Part shown: positions 36,349 to 45,184 of the stretch, piece after piece
How positions within the stretch are numbered: the first letter of the stretch is position 1
Layout: each line of letters opens with the position of its first letter
Assembly: GCA_022730285.1 (NCBI GenBank)
Contig: DZCQ01000001.1
Location: 49,163-113,162 of the forward strand
Source of the DNA: Flavobacterium psychrophilum
Lineage (GTDB): Bacteria; Bacteroidota; Bacteroidia; Flavobacteriales; Flavobacteriaceae
Direction: 5' to 3'
Length of the DNA stretch: 64,000 nucleotides
Program-made: the position numbers and the translations under genes
Notes under the pieces: model-generated
Databases searched by the model: none
The model's input: only the letters and a program-made list of their open reading frames with translations
What the model was told of the DNA's origin: nothing

Positions 36349-36531
36349 ATGGCAAAAAAAGGCAATAGAATACAAGTGATATTAGAGTGCACAGAGCATA
36401 AAGCATCTGGTGTAGCAGGAACTTCTCGCTACATTACTACTAAAAACAAAAAAAATACTCCAGACAGATTAGAAATTAAAAAATTTAATCCAGTTTTAAA
36501 AAGAGTAACTGTACATAAAGAAATTAAATAA
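36349..36531 (+). CDS. rpmG: 50S ribosomal protein L33
   Basis: A 60-aa protein beginning [18 protein letters not shown], with [23 protein letters not shown] in the middle. It carries one Cys only, so it is the zinc-free (C-minus) form of L33. It is 27 bp after rpmB and 8 bp before the DUF4295 gene, forming one transcript. Confidence 0.97.
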   Translation: MAKKGNRIQVILECTEHKASGVAGTSRYITTKNKKNTPDRLEIKKFNPVLKRVTVHKEIK

Positions 36532-36539
36532 CATAAGTC

Positions 36540-36692
36540 ATGGCAAAGAAAACCGTCGCATCGTTACAAACAGCTTCAAAAAGATTATCGAAAGCCATCA
36601 AAATGGTAAAATCTCCTAAAACTGGAGCTTACACTTTTGTAGAGTCTATCATGTCTCCGGAAGATGTAGATACATTCTTAAAAAAGAAATAA
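36540..36692 (+). CDS. DUF4295 family protein, ribosome-cluster small protein
   Basis: A 50-aa basic protein, MAKKTVASLQTASKRL... ending DVDTFLKKK. I recognise it as DUF4295, a Bacteroidota-specific family always found right after rpmG. It starts 8 bp after the L33 stop codon and is followed 19 bp later by the operon terminator. Many Lys residues and conserved linkage suggest a ribosome-associated protein; its exact position on the ribosome is not something I can show from here. It is short enough to be missed by length-filtered gene calling. Confidence 0.88.
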   Translation: MAKKTVASLQTASKRLSKAIKMVKSPKTGAYTFVESIMSPEDVDTFLKKK

Positions 36693-36711
36693 TCTAAAAT
36701 AATATTATTCT

Positions 36712-36744
36712 AAAGCTACTCTCTTAAGAAAGTAGCTTTTTTTG
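36712..36744 (+). terminator. Rho-independent terminator of rpmB-rpmG-DUF4295
   Basis: AAAGCTACT (36712-36720) pairs with AGTAGCTTT (36731-36739) across a 10-nt loop, and the right arm runs into a T-rich tract (to about 36744). It directly follows the DUF4295 gene. Confidence 0.85.
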
Positions 36745-36796
36745 TTTTATATTTGTATTCCATTAAGAGCCAATCATTTTGTCTTTTTTACACATC

Positions 36797-36860
36797 TTGC
36801 CTGCTGTATGCTACAATCTACACCAAAAAAAGGCGTAGGATTTTCGCTCCCATCAGGGCT
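36797..36860. repeat. hairpin-rich dispersed repeat, family B, copy 2
   Basis: Sixty-four bp similar to 13007-13078 in the same orientation (shared CCTGCT, TACAATCT, AGGATTTTC, ATCAGGGCT). The inner stem here is AATCTACACC against GGCGTAGGATT; the paired bases differ from copy 1 but the pairing is kept, which points to a selected hairpin. It lies between the ribosomal operon terminator and ftsY. Confidence 0.7.
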
Positions 36861-36920
36861 AGACACAAACAGTTGGTACTTTATAGCATTTTTTTATTAA
36901 AAAAATATAATTACGTAATC

Positions 36921-37901
36921 ATGAGTCTATTTAAAAAAATATTTTCTTCCGATAAAAAAGAAAATTCCCAACAAGAACCAACTTCTAATACACTAGAAAA
37001 AGGACTTGAAAAATCCAAAAGCTCTTTCTTCTCAAAATTAAGCAAAGCTGTAGTAGGAAAATCTAAAGTTGATGATGAGGTATTAGATAATTTAGAAGAA
37101 ATATTAGTATCCTCAGATGTAGGAGTTCCAACCACTCTTAAAATAATACAAAGAATAGAAACCAGAGTTGCTAACAATAAATATCTTGGCACAACCGAAC
37201 TAAATACAATTTTGCGAGACGAAATTGCAGGATTACTATCGGAAACAAATCATGAAAATACTACAAAATTTGAAATTCCTATCACACACAAACCACACGT
37301 TATCATGGTAGTTGGAGTAAATGGAGTAGGAAAAACAACCACCATTGGAAAACTTGCTTATCAATTTAAAAATGCAGGGTACAACGTGGTGCTTGGTGCA
37401 GCAGATACTTTTAGAGCAGCGGCAATAGACCAACTACAAATTTGGGCAGATAGAGTAGAAATTCCTATTGTAAAACAACAAATGGGAAGCGACCCAGCAT
37501 CTGTAGCATTTGATACCTTACAAAGTGCTGTTGCACAAAGTGCGGATATTGTAATTATTGATACAGCAGGCAGGTTGCATAACAAAATTGGTTTAATGAA
37601 CGAACTAACAAAGGTTAAAAAAGTGATGCAAAAGGTGGTTGAAAATTCTCCACACGAAGTGATGTTAGTACTAGATGGCTCTACTGGACAAAATGCATTT
37701 GAACAAGCAAAACAATTTACAGCCGCAACAGAAGTTACTTGTCTTGCAGTTACAAAGTTAGACGGTACTGCAAAAGGAGGAGTTGTAATTGGTATTTCCG
37801 ATCAGTTTCAAATTCCTGTAAAGTATATTGGTATTGGAGAAGGAATTTCCGACTTGCAAGTTTTTAACAAAACGGATTTTGTAGATTCTTTTTTTAAATA
37901 A
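36921..37901 (+). CDS. ftsY: signal recognition particle receptor FtsY
   Basis: A 326-aa SRP-GTPase that docks ribosome-nascent chain complexes to the Sec translocon. The N domain is at about 30-115; the G domain has GVNGVGKTTTIGKLA (G1), DTFRAAAIDQL (insertion box), DTAGRLHNK (G3) and TKLDGTAKGG (G4). I start it at ATG 36921 (MSLFKKIFSSDKK), a usual FtsY N-terminus. The frame is open back to 36753, but that extension translates the dispersed repeat and is not protein. It has only a short acidic/basic A domain. Confidence 0.96.
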   Translation: MSLFKKIFSSDKKENSQQEPTSNTLEKGLEKSKSSFFSKLSKAVVGKSKVDDEVLDNLEEILVSSDVGVPTTLKIIQRIETRVANNKYLGTTELNTILRDEIAGLLSETNHENTTKFEIPITHKPHVIMVVGVNGVGKTTTIGKLAYQFKNAGYNVVLGAADTFRAAAIDQLQIWADRVEIPIVKQQMGSDPASVAFDTLQSAVAQSADIVIIDTAGRLHNKIGLMNELTKVKKVMQKVVENSPHEVMLVLDGSTGQNAFEQAKQFTAATEVTCLAVTKLDGTAKGGVVIGISDQFQIPVKYIGIGEGISDLQVFNKTDFVDSFFK

Positions 37902-37946
37902 AAACTCTTCAAAATTGCATTATTTTATTAAACCCATTCGCACAAT

Positions 37947-38129
37947 ATGAATAGTCTTTTAAATTTTTATAAAAACCTAAAACCACTTCACTTATTTATT
38001 TTTGGAACCGTATTTTTGCTTTTAGCCCGTACAACTAAAAATAATATCGGTTTTGAACTAGGAGCATTATTTGCTTCCCTTTTTTTATATATTATGGCAT
38101 TAATTAAATATTCTAAAAAGCAAAGCTAG
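37947..38129 (+). CDS. small membrane protein downstream of ftsY
   Basis: A 60-aa protein with two hydrophobic helices (about residues 14-27 and 36-53) separated by a short polar turn (ARTTKNNIGFE) and a basic tail (KYSKKQS). It begins 45 bp after ftsY on the same strand and ends 2 bp from a converging gene. I know of no domain. Similar tiny membrane proteins occur in flavobacteria, so I regard it as a real but uncharacterised gene. Confidence 0.65.
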   Translation: MNSLLNFYKNLKPLHLFIFGTVFLLLARTTKNNIGFELGALFASLFLYIMALIKYSKKQS

Positions 38130-38131
38130 TC

Positions 38132-39022
38132 TTATTTTTTTAGTCTAATATTCATAATTATTATTGCTAAAAGTATTAGTATTATACCAATCCATTGTAT
38201 TAATACGACATTTTCTTTTAGTAAAAAATAGGCCATTAATACCGAAACAGGCAGTTCTAACGAAGCAACAATACTACCCAAGCCTATTCCGGTGTATGGA
38301 AAACCAGAATTCATAAGCATAGGAGGTATTATGGTGCCAAAAAGCGATAAAACAACTCCCCATTTTATAAAAATTTCAAAGTTAAAAGGCGTTACTTGTG
38401 TTGCTATTGAAAATATAAAAACAATAATTCCACCACCTAACAGCATATATAAACTGCGTTGTGCAGACGAAATTTCTGTTGCAATTCTATTTGCAGTAAA
38501 CATAGTTGTGGTAAAAGATACCGCCGCTAGAAGCCCCCATGCTATTCCTCTCCAATCTAATGTAATTGTATTATTTAACAGGTTTGTAGCAAGTGTGGTT
38601 CCTATCAATACTATAAATACCGATATTATTTTTTGTAAAGATGGAGCTTTTTTATCTAAAATCCATTCTAATAAAACTCCCATCCAAACGGTTTGCATTA
38701 GCAAAATAATTCCTATAGAAACGGGTATGTATTTAACAGCTAAATAATAAAAAACGCTAGTCATACCAAGCGATGTTCCTGCTAACATTAACTGAAAAAT
38801 ATTTTTAGTACTTGCTTTTACTATTTTTTCTTTCTTTTTTACTTTCTGAAATAAGTTAATAAGCAAAACACCAATAATTCCTAATACAAACTGTGAGGTA
38901 GTAACTTCGGCTGTGGTATAGTTTTCTTTATAAGCCAGTTTTACAAATGTTGCAAGCATTCCATAGCTAGTTGCTCCTAATCCTACCAAAAATACTCCCT
39001 TTAAAACCTTATTTTTTATCAT
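38132..39022 (-). CDS. DMT superfamily (EamA) transporter
   Basis: A 296-aa inner-membrane protein with about ten helices in two EamA repeats (about 8-140 and 155-290). The first repeat opens GLGATSYGMLATFVKLAY; the second has ISWGLLAAVSF-like and GLGSIVASLELPVSVLMAYFLLKE, the latter typical of EamA exporters. Such proteins export amino acids, nucleobases or other metabolites; the substrate is unknown. It is monocistronic and converges with the small gene after ftsY. Confidence 0.88.
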   Translation of the reverse strand: MIKNKVLKGVFLVGLGATSYGMLATFVKLAYKENYTTAEVTTSQFVLGIIGVLLINLFQKVKKKEKIVKASTKNIFQLMLAGTSLGMTSVFYYLAVKYIPVSIGIILLMQTVWMGVLLEWILDKKAPSLQKIISVFIVLIGTTLATNLLNNTITLDWRGIAWGLLAAVSFTTTMFTANRIATEISSAQRSLYMLLGGGIIVFIFSIATQVTPFNFEIFIKWGVVLSLFGTIIPPMLMNSGFPYTGIGLGSIVASLELPVSVLMAYFLLKENVVLIQWIGIILILLAIIIMNIRLKK

Positions 39023-39130
39023 TTTGTCCTTTTTAAAAAGCCGACAAAGATAGTATTTAAGATTTAGTATTTGGTGTTAATTTTTTGTTTTTTTTCTTGT
39101 GTAAATTAAAAAACATCATTGAACAGTTCT

Positions 39131-40294
39131 CTAAAAAAGTCCAACTATTGGGTTGTTATCTATTCCAATTTTTGTATAATCAAAATTCAATTTGTTTTTT
39201 AATATCGAAGAATAAACACTTCTAAAGTCTATTTCATATTTTAAATCGCCATTATCCAGATTTGTTAAATTTGGATTGTTACCCAATACCTTTCCTTTAT
39301 TATTTCCACCTATAACAAACATTGGTGCAGCAGTTCCATGATCGGTTCCATTTCCATTATCTTTTACTCTACGTCCAAATTCTGAAAAAACAACAATAGT
39401 AGTATTTTGTAATTGGTTAGATTGTTTTAAGTCTAAATAAAAACTATAAATGGCATCATTTAACTCAGATAATTTGTTTTTATGTATAGAAAGCTGATTA
39501 TCATGTGTGTCAAAACCTCCTAACGATGTATAATAAACATTAGAATTTAAATTCCCTTTAATCAATCTAGCAATCCACTCTAAATTTTTAGATAAATTTG
39601 TTTTAGAATAGCTCACTTCCGATTTAGATTTGGCAATAGCTTTTTGTATTTCTTCGGAACCTTCAGATACAGAATTTGCAATTTTTAAAACAAAATCTAA
39701 TTGCGGATTGTTAGATAATTTTTGGTTTTCAGTCAAATTTTTTGCCATAAAATTAGTAGGATTGTTTACCGTAATGCTATTTGGTTCTTCTCCTTTTAAA
39801 GCAAGATTATCAATGCTATCTATGTTTATCCCAGCCGTAGGATTGTGTTCATGGCATTGCAAATCTAAGTATCTTCCTAGCCAACCTTGGTTTAGATACT
39901 CTTGATTAGTAGGTGCTGTTTGCCAAATTTCTTGACTTCTAAAATGGGACCGAACAGGATTTGCATATCCTACATTTTGTATTACTGACAAATCTCCTGC
40001 TTGTTGTATATTTGCAAAATCCTTTAAAGCTGGATGAAATGCCATGTTGTTACTAGCAGCAATAACTTCGTTTTTAGAAATTGCTATTTTAGGTCTTGCA
40101 TCATAATACAACGAATCTTGGTACGGAATATAAGTGTTTAGCCCATCATTTCCTCCATTTAGTTGTACAAAAACAACACACTGTTGGGTATTTGTCCAAT
40201 TGTTTTGTGTTCCAAATGCATGTAAAAAACTAGGAAGTAGGAGTGTTCCTCCTGTAAAAGTTCCTGTTAGCGATAAAAAATTTCTTCTGTTCAT
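39131..40294 (-). CDS. DUF1501 family secreted protein (sulfatase-like fold), Tat-type signal
   Basis: A 387-aa protein with a likely twin-arginine signal (NRRNFLSLTGTFTGG) followed by LLLPSFLHAFG. DUF1501 proteins have an alkaline-phosphatase/sulfatase-like core: the conserved segments here are VFVQLNGGNDGLNTYIPY, SHFRSQEIWQTA and TTIVVFSEFGRRVKDNGNGTDHG, with metal-type His/Asp residues. The enzymatic activity of the family is not established. It is coupled with the upstream DUF1800 gene (49 bp apart), a partnership seen across bacteria. Confidence 0.9.
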   Translation of the reverse strand: MNRRNFLSLTGTFTGGTLLLPSFLHAFGTQNNWTNTQQCVVFVQLNGGNDGLNTYIPYQDSLYYDARPKIAISKNEVIAASNNMAFHPALKDFANIQQAGDLSVIQNVGYANPVRSHFRSQEIWQTAPTNQEYLNQGWLGRYLDLQCHEHNPTAGINIDSIDNLALKGEEPNSITVNNPTNFMAKNLTENQKLSNNPQLDFVLKIANSVSEGSEEIQKAIAKSKSEVSYSKTNLSKNLEWIARLIKGNLNSNVYYTSLGGFDTHDNQLSIHKNKLSELNDAIYSFYLDLKQSNQLQNTTIVVFSEFGRRVKDNGNGTDHGTAAPMFVIGGNNKGKVLGNNPNLTNLDNGDLKYEIDFRSVYSSILKNKLNFDYTKIGIDNNPIVGLF

Positions 40295-40343
40295 AATTGT
40301 AGCGTTTGTTATCGGAAATTTTAAAATAGAGATATTTTATATG

Positions 40344-41714
40344 TTAAATAACCTGATATTCAGGACATTTTAACATGGTGTTGTACAATCTAATCACGGC
40401 ATTGTTTGCTCCTTCTGACTCACTATCAAAATCGTATTTTAAAATATTTTCAAAATTTTCTTGCGAATTTTTGTTTACTTCAAAAAGAGTTTTCGAAGTA
40501 AGTTCTGCAATTATTTGTTTGTTATTACCATTTTTATTCCATTTTAATTGTATCGGAATAGTTTTATTATTTGTGTTTTTTATCTTATTTCGATTTAGAT
40601 TTTTGCCATTGCAAAGTAAATCGGCAGTATTGTTTCGTTGCAAAAATATTTGTGCTGTAAGCCAAGAATTGCCACCATCCCAACCTTTTACATTTGGCTG
40701 ATTCATTAAATCCATGCCTTGTTGTCTTAAGAATAAGGCTATTAATGTTTCGTTTGGTTTTTCTATGTTCAAATCTGAAATAATGGGCAAAATAAATTCT
40801 AATGGATTTTTTATCTTAGAACCTATATTATTTTCTGTAAATTCCTCTGAAAATATCTTGGTTAATAATGGTTTTATTTCAAAATTTTCTTTTCTAAAAT
40901 AATTCCCGTAATAGACAACTTTTTCTTCACTTGGGTTATCATAAACAAACCACTGTAATATTTTTTTGGTTATTAAATATGGAACTGCTGGTTGTTCAAA
41001 AATAATATCTATCATTTCATCTGCCTTAAAAGTTCCTTTTTTGTCAAAATATATAAATTCTTCGTTATCTTGAAGTACTTTTTTGTAAGTAGCATTTTCT
41101 CCATCGGGACTTAGTCCAGCTAATCCTTTTGCTCCATTTTTAATATCTTGTTCCGTATAATTTCCAATTCCAAGTGTAAATAATTCTAATAACTCTCTAC
41201 TTAAGTTTTCGTTTAATTTTCCTTTTTTATTATCCGAATTGTCTAAATATTTAACCATTGCATTGGATTTTACCATCTTTTTTGTAAGATCTTTAAAATT
41301 GCCAAAAGCATTTTCTCTAAGTATTTGATTGTGTTGGTATAGCCAATAATTTATTTTTACTTTTTGAAAAGTCGCTACATAATGATTATGCCAAAAACAA
41401 GTCATCTTTTCCCTTAACGGATAGGCATCTTCCATTATTTTTTTAATCCACCAAGCTTTCATTTGTGTAAAAACCGTGGCTTCCGTTTGAATGTTTTCTC
41501 TTTTTTCTTCAGGAGTTAAAGTTTTTAATTTTTCTTTCAATTCCTTTAATTCTTCTCTCGTTTTAGGACTATTTTCTAAAAAAGAAGGAAGACTTTTGTC
41601 AAAACTTGCAGCAAAGGATTTCTCTAAAAACTTGTTAATTCCAAGACTCTTAATTTCTTGCGATTGTTGCGTAGAATAGCCTAGTCGCAAAGACCATAGT
41701 GTGTTTAGTTCCAT
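40344..41714 (-). CDS. DUF1800 family protein
   Basis: A 456-aa protein matching DUF1800: AWWIKKIMEDAYPLREKMTCFWHNHYVATFQKV (about residues 88-120), SRELLELFTLGIGNYTEQD and the C-terminal NVKGWDGGNSWLTAQIF. I do not see a convincing signal peptide at the N-terminus, although the partner DUF1501 protein has one, which leaves its localisation open. The function of DUF1800 is unknown; it is always found as a two-gene unit with DUF1501, here in the order DUF1800 then DUF1501. Confidence 0.88.
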   Translation of the reverse strand: MELNTLWSLRLGYSTQQSQEIKSLGINKFLEKSFAASFDKSLPSFLENSPKTREELKELKEKLKTLTPEEKRENIQTEATVFTQMKAWWIKKIMEDAYPLREKMTCFWHNHYVATFQKVKINYWLYQHNQILRENAFGNFKDLTKKMVKSNAMVKYLDNSDNKKGKLNENLSRELLELFTLGIGNYTEQDIKNGAKGLAGLSPDGENATYKKVLQDNEEFIYFDKKGTFKADEMIDIIFEQPAVPYLITKKILQWFVYDNPSEEKVVYYGNYFRKENFEIKPLLTKIFSEEFTENNIGSKIKNPLEFILPIISDLNIEKPNETLIALFLRQQGMDLMNQPNVKGWDGGNSWLTAQIFLQRNNTADLLCNGKNLNRNKIKNTNNKTIPIQLKWNKNGNNKQIIAELTSKTLFEVNKNSQENFENILKYDFDSESEGANNAVIRLYNTMLKCPEYQVI

Positions 41715-41728
41715 CTTTTTGTTTTAAA

Positions 41729-42550
41729 TTAGCGTCTTCTTCCCTTTGCAGGCGATTTTTTAGTTTTCGCAATTTTTACTTTTCCACGATTATTTTTATG
41801 CACAATGGTAGTTGTACCTCTGTTTTTGTGTACTACAAGTGTAGAGGTGTGTCTTTTTGGAGTATATACTTTTCTTGCAACTACTACTCTGCGGGTTGGA
41901 GTTTTATGAAAATAGGCTCTGTGTGGAATATTTTTTTTGTAAAAAATAACATAACTAAAAGGTCTCCATGGTTTCCACCATTTTGGGTGCATTCTCCATC
42001 TGTATGGAGATTTCCAAAGCACATATCTTGGGCCATAAATGTATCTTACACTTGGCCATAACCACACGTTTACTATAATTGTATTTGTTGTTATTTGTGG
42101 AGTTGCTGGTCCATAACCATTATTATTCGGAACGTCTGTAGTGTCTAATGGTTCTACAATTGTATTTTCTGCATACAAGCTATTATCTCCATCTATTTGC
42201 AATATTGCCGATTCACTTCCTGTTTTTTCTATGGCAATTGTTGCAATATCTTGAACATCTGTATCGGATAAGTAAGTGCTTAAAACTATAACATGATTGT
42301 CATTTTCCTGAATATCATCTACATTAATATAATCTGTTTCTCCATCGTTATTCAAATCTAGATTATTTACATTATTATTTTCTTGATTTATTAAATCCTC
42401 AAATTCTTCAATATTTTTGGCTTTTTTAAACATTGCGAGAGCTCCTTCTAAGCTAAAATTTTCACCTGTAAATTCAGGAGAATCATTTTCTTGTGCAAAT
42501 CCGAATGTAATTCCTAGAATAACAAACAGTGTGGTGATTGTATTTTTCAT
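41729..42550 (-). CDS. secreted protein with acidic N-terminal and basic, Trp-rich C-terminal half
   Basis: A 273-aa exported protein with a signal peptide (1-19). Residues 20-145 are acidic and contain a calcium-binding-type loop DLNNDGETDYI (65-75). Residues 160-200 hold seven tryptophans among Pro, Arg and Tyr (LWPSVRYIYGPRY, HPKWWKPWRPF), and residues 205-273 are strongly basic with His, Arg and Lys, ending KKSPAKGRRR. I do not recognise a named domain, though similar proteins occur in Bacteroidota. It precedes the DUF1800-DUF1501 pair by 14 bp on the same strand and may belong to that transcript. Confidence 0.75.
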   Translation of the reverse strand: MKNTITTLFVILGITFGFAQENDSPEFTGENFSLEGALAMFKKAKNIEEFEDLINQENNNVNNLDLNNDGETDYINVDDIQENDNHVIVLSTYLSDTDVQDIATIAIEKTGSESAILQIDGDNSLYAENTIVEPLDTTDVPNNNGYGPATPQITTNTIIVNVWLWPSVRYIYGPRYVLWKSPYRWRMHPKWWKPWRPFSYVIFYKKNIPHRAYFHKTPTRRVVVARKVYTPKRHTSTLVVHKNRGTTTIVHKNNRGKVKIAKTKKSPAKGRRR

Positions 42551-42706
42551 GATTTAAATATTTTTGTTATAAGTAAGACTAAATTTATTTACAAAAGTTT
42601 AATGTAACACAAAAATATTTTTTTATAGCACTTTTCACTACCAACTTTACATTAGAAATGTTGGTGTATTTTGCTGAAATTATCTAGAAAAATGATTGAC
42701 AAGGTT

Positions 42707-44056
42707 TTAAAAACCAAGAATTATCTTAGCAATGGTGAAGTAAAGTATAATTCCAAAAACATCATTAGTTGTGGTAATAAATGGGCCTGTTGCAATTGCT
42801 GGGTCTATTTTCTTTTTGTGTAAAAATAAGGGTACAAGCGTACCTAGCGTTGCTGCAAAAAGTATTACTACAATAATAGAAATGGAGATAGCAAGTCCTA
42901 CCTGAAACTGCCCATACATCATGGTGTGATATCCTAACACAAGTAGTGAAATTATTGTTCCAGATATCATGGCAACAGTTATTTCTTTGCTAAAATACTC
43001 TTTGCTAAATCCTTTAAGAGTTCCGTTTGCAAGTCCTTGAACTATTATTGCAGATGCCTGAACGCCTATATTTCCTGCTGTTGCAGAAAGTAAAGGCATA
43101 AAAATAACTAGTGTGAAAAATTTGTCCGAAATAGATTCATTTCCTTTTAGCACGTATGATGCAACAAGTTCAATAAGCATTCCCATTATTAGCCAAGGAA
43201 GTCTTGCTTTTGTATGGGCATATACATTATCATCTGCCTCCACATCGTGTGTAATACCGGCTGCCATTTGGTAATCTTTATCGGCTTCTTCTTTTATTAC
43301 ATCTACAATATCATCAATAGTAATTCTTCCCACAAGTCTGCCAAGGTCATCAGTTACTGGGATTGCTTCTAGATCGTATTTTTGCATAATTCTGGCTACT
43401 TCAATATCTTCGGTATTTACATTTACGGAGTTCAGTTTTCGTATATAAACTTCCTCAATAGGTGTTCTTGTAGAAGTTGTGAGTAAATCTTTGAGAGATA
43501 AACGCCCTTTTAATCTATTTTCGTCATCTACCACGTAGATAGAATGTACTCTGGAAATATTTTCAGCTTGAATTCGCATTTGTCTAATACAGGTAAATAC
43601 ATTCCAGTTTTCGTTTACTTTTACAAGTTCTTTATGCATTATTCCTCCCGCTGTGTCTTCTGCATATCGGAGTAAATCTACAATGTCTTTGGCATGCTCA
43701 ACGTCTTGAATTTCAGATATTACTTCTCTTTTTTTGCTCTGCGAAAGTTCGGCAATAATATCTGCGGCATCATTAGTTTCTAGCTCGTCAAGTTCTTCTG
43801 CAATTTCTTTTGCCGAAAGGCGATCTAGTATTTTCTCTCTTAAATCTTCGTCTAGTTCTAATAGTATTTCGGCAGTTTTTTCGCTATCTAATACTTTAAA
43901 TATATAGGTTGCTTCTTCTATATCTAGTTCTTCTAGAATTTCTGCAATATCAGCATGGTGCATATCATTGAGCAAAATTTCCAATTGATTATTGTTTTTT
44001 GCTGCAATAAGTTGCTCTAATTGTGTGATTAGTTCCTTACTGATTTTAAATTCCAT
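42707..44056 (-). CDS. mgtE: magnesium transporter MgtE
   Basis: A 449-aa MgtE-type Mg2+ channel. The cytosolic N domain (about 10-130) has the helical superhelix repeats [18 protein letters not shown] and [14 protein letters not shown]; a CBS pair follows (about 135-250), then five membrane helices (about 280-449) with the pore motif [19 protein letters not shown]. The acidic residues between N and CBS domains are the Mg2+ sensors of this family. Its start overlaps the end of rsmA by 11 bp. Confidence 0.95.
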   Translation of the reverse strand: MEFKISKELITQLEQLIAAKNNNQLEILLNDMHHADIAEILEELDIEEATYIFKVLDSEKTAEILLELDEDLREKILDRLSAKEIAEELDELETNDAADIIAELSQSKKREVISEIQDVEHAKDIVDLLRYAEDTAGGIMHKELVKVNENWNVFTCIRQMRIQAENISRVHSIYVVDDENRLKGRLSLKDLLTTSTRTPIEEVYIRKLNSVNVNTEDIEVARIMQKYDLEAIPVTDDLGRLVGRITIDDIVDVIKEEADKDYQMAAGITHDVEADDNVYAHTKARLPWLIMGMLIELVASYVLKGNESISDKFFTLVIFMPLLSATAGNIGVQASAIIVQGLANGTLKGFSKEYFSKEITVAMISGTIISLLVLGYHTMMYGQFQVGLAISISIIVVILFAATLGTLVPLFLHKKKIDPAIATGPFITTTNDVFGIILYFTIAKIILGF

Positions 44057-44825
44057 CGGCTTGAATTTTTTGTGTTAATTCTATAAATTCTGCAAAATCT
44101 AGTTGTTCTGGTCGGAGTTCAAAGATACTATCTTTTCGTAAAGTTTCACTTAAACTTAATGTTTTTAAACTGTTACGTAATGTTTTTCTGCGTTGTTGAA
44201 ATGCTGTTTTTACAACATTAAAGAACAATTTTTCGTTGCATGGTAATTCAAAATTTTCTTTTCGTTTCATTCTCATAACTCCAGATTTTACTTTTGGAGG
44301 TGGATTAAATACGTTTTCATCTACGGTAAAAAGATATTCGGTATGGTAAAATGCCTGTGCCAAAACGGATAATATGCCATATACTTTACTGCCTTTTTTA
44401 GAGCATATTCTTTCTGCGACTTCTTTTTGAAACATTCCGGAAAACTCAGGAACTTGTTTTCGTAGTTCCAGTGTTTTAAAGACAATTTGGGTAGATATAT
44501 TGTAAGGAAAATTTCCTATAATGGCAAATTCTTCTCCGTTAAAAATGCTGTTAATATCAAATTTTAAAAAATCTTGGGGAATTATTTTACCATTTAATTT
44601 TTCAAAATGTTGGTCTAAATATTCTACCGATTCGGAGTCTATTTCAATGACGTATGTTTCTATTTCTTTTTGTAATAAATATTTTGTTAGAACTCCCATT
44701 CCAGGCCCTATTTCTAATATTTTTTTGTAATTATTTAAAGATAAGCTATTTGCGATATTTTGTGCTATTGTTTCGTCTATCAAGAAGTGTTGCCCTAGGT
44801 GTTTTTTTGCTTTTACATTTTCCAT
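44046..44825 (-). CDS. rsmA: 16S rRNA dimethyladenosine transferase
   Basis: A 259-aa RsmA/KsgA that dimethylates A1518 and A1519 of 16S rRNA during 30S maturation. N-terminal [12 protein letters not shown], the SAM motif [10 protein letters not shown] (38-47), and the catalytic NFPY motif (105-108, [10 protein letters not shown]) are all intact. The C-terminal rRNA-binding domain includes [13 protein letters not shown]. It overlaps mgtE by 11 bp and begins 35 bp after the DUF4286 gene. Confidence 0.96.
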   Translation of the reverse strand: MENVKAKKHLGQHFLIDETIAQNIANSLSLNNYKKILEIGPGMGVLTKYLLQKEIETYVIEIDSESVEYLDQHFEKLNGKIIPQDFLKFDINSIFNGEEFAIIGNFPYNISTQIVFKTLELRKQVPEFSGMFQKEVAERICSKKGSKVYGILSVLAQAFYHTEYLFTVDENVFNPPPKVKSGVMRMKRKENFELPCNEKLFFNVVKTAFQQRRKTLRNSLKTLSLSETLRKDSIFELRPEQLDFAEFIELTQKIQADGI

Positions 44826-44860
44826 TTTTATAATACTTTAAGAGCAAGGTTTCTATTTTT

Positions 44861-45172
44861 TTAAAATTCTCTAATTACTTCTAATTCGGTTCTAAAAGTA
44901 AGCATTTTATCCCCAAATAACTGAATACCTTCTAATCGAAGTTTTGGAGCATCTTCGTTGTAATATTGTTCTAAGGTTTCTTTGTTTTTAGTTGTAAATT
45001 GGATAGAATAAGTGGTGCCTCCCATCTCTTCTTCTATCAATACTTTCACTATTTTTGCGGCACTAAATTTATTGGTAGCTAAAATTTCTGGTATGTGCTT
45101 TTCTTGCACCCATTGTAACCATTGTTTGTGTACACTTTCATGTATATTAACAGTAATATTGTAAATAATCAT
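44861..45172 (-). CDS. DUF4286 family protein
   Basis: A 103-aa soluble protein, starting MIIYNITVNIHESVHKQWLQWVQEKHIPEIL, which I recognise as DUF4286. The alpha-beta pattern and the conserved YSIQFTTKNKETLEQYY suggest a small ferredoxin-like (dimeric alpha-beta barrel) fold. Function unknown. It sits 12 bp after a TPR gene and 35 bp before rsmA in a minus-strand run from valS to mgtE. Confidence 0.85.
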   Translation of the reverse strand: MIIYNITVNIHESVHKQWLQWVQEKHIPEILATNKFSAAKIVKVLIEEEMGGTTYSIQFTTKNKETLEQYYNEDAPKLRLEGIQLFGDKMLTFRTELEVIREF

Positions 45173-45184
45173 TTTCTTATTTTG

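Noticed and set aside
36753-36920. N-terminal extension of FtsY
   Set aside because: It translates a dispersed repeat and the tail of the ribosomal-operon terminator; the normal FtsY start MSLFKKIF is at 36921.
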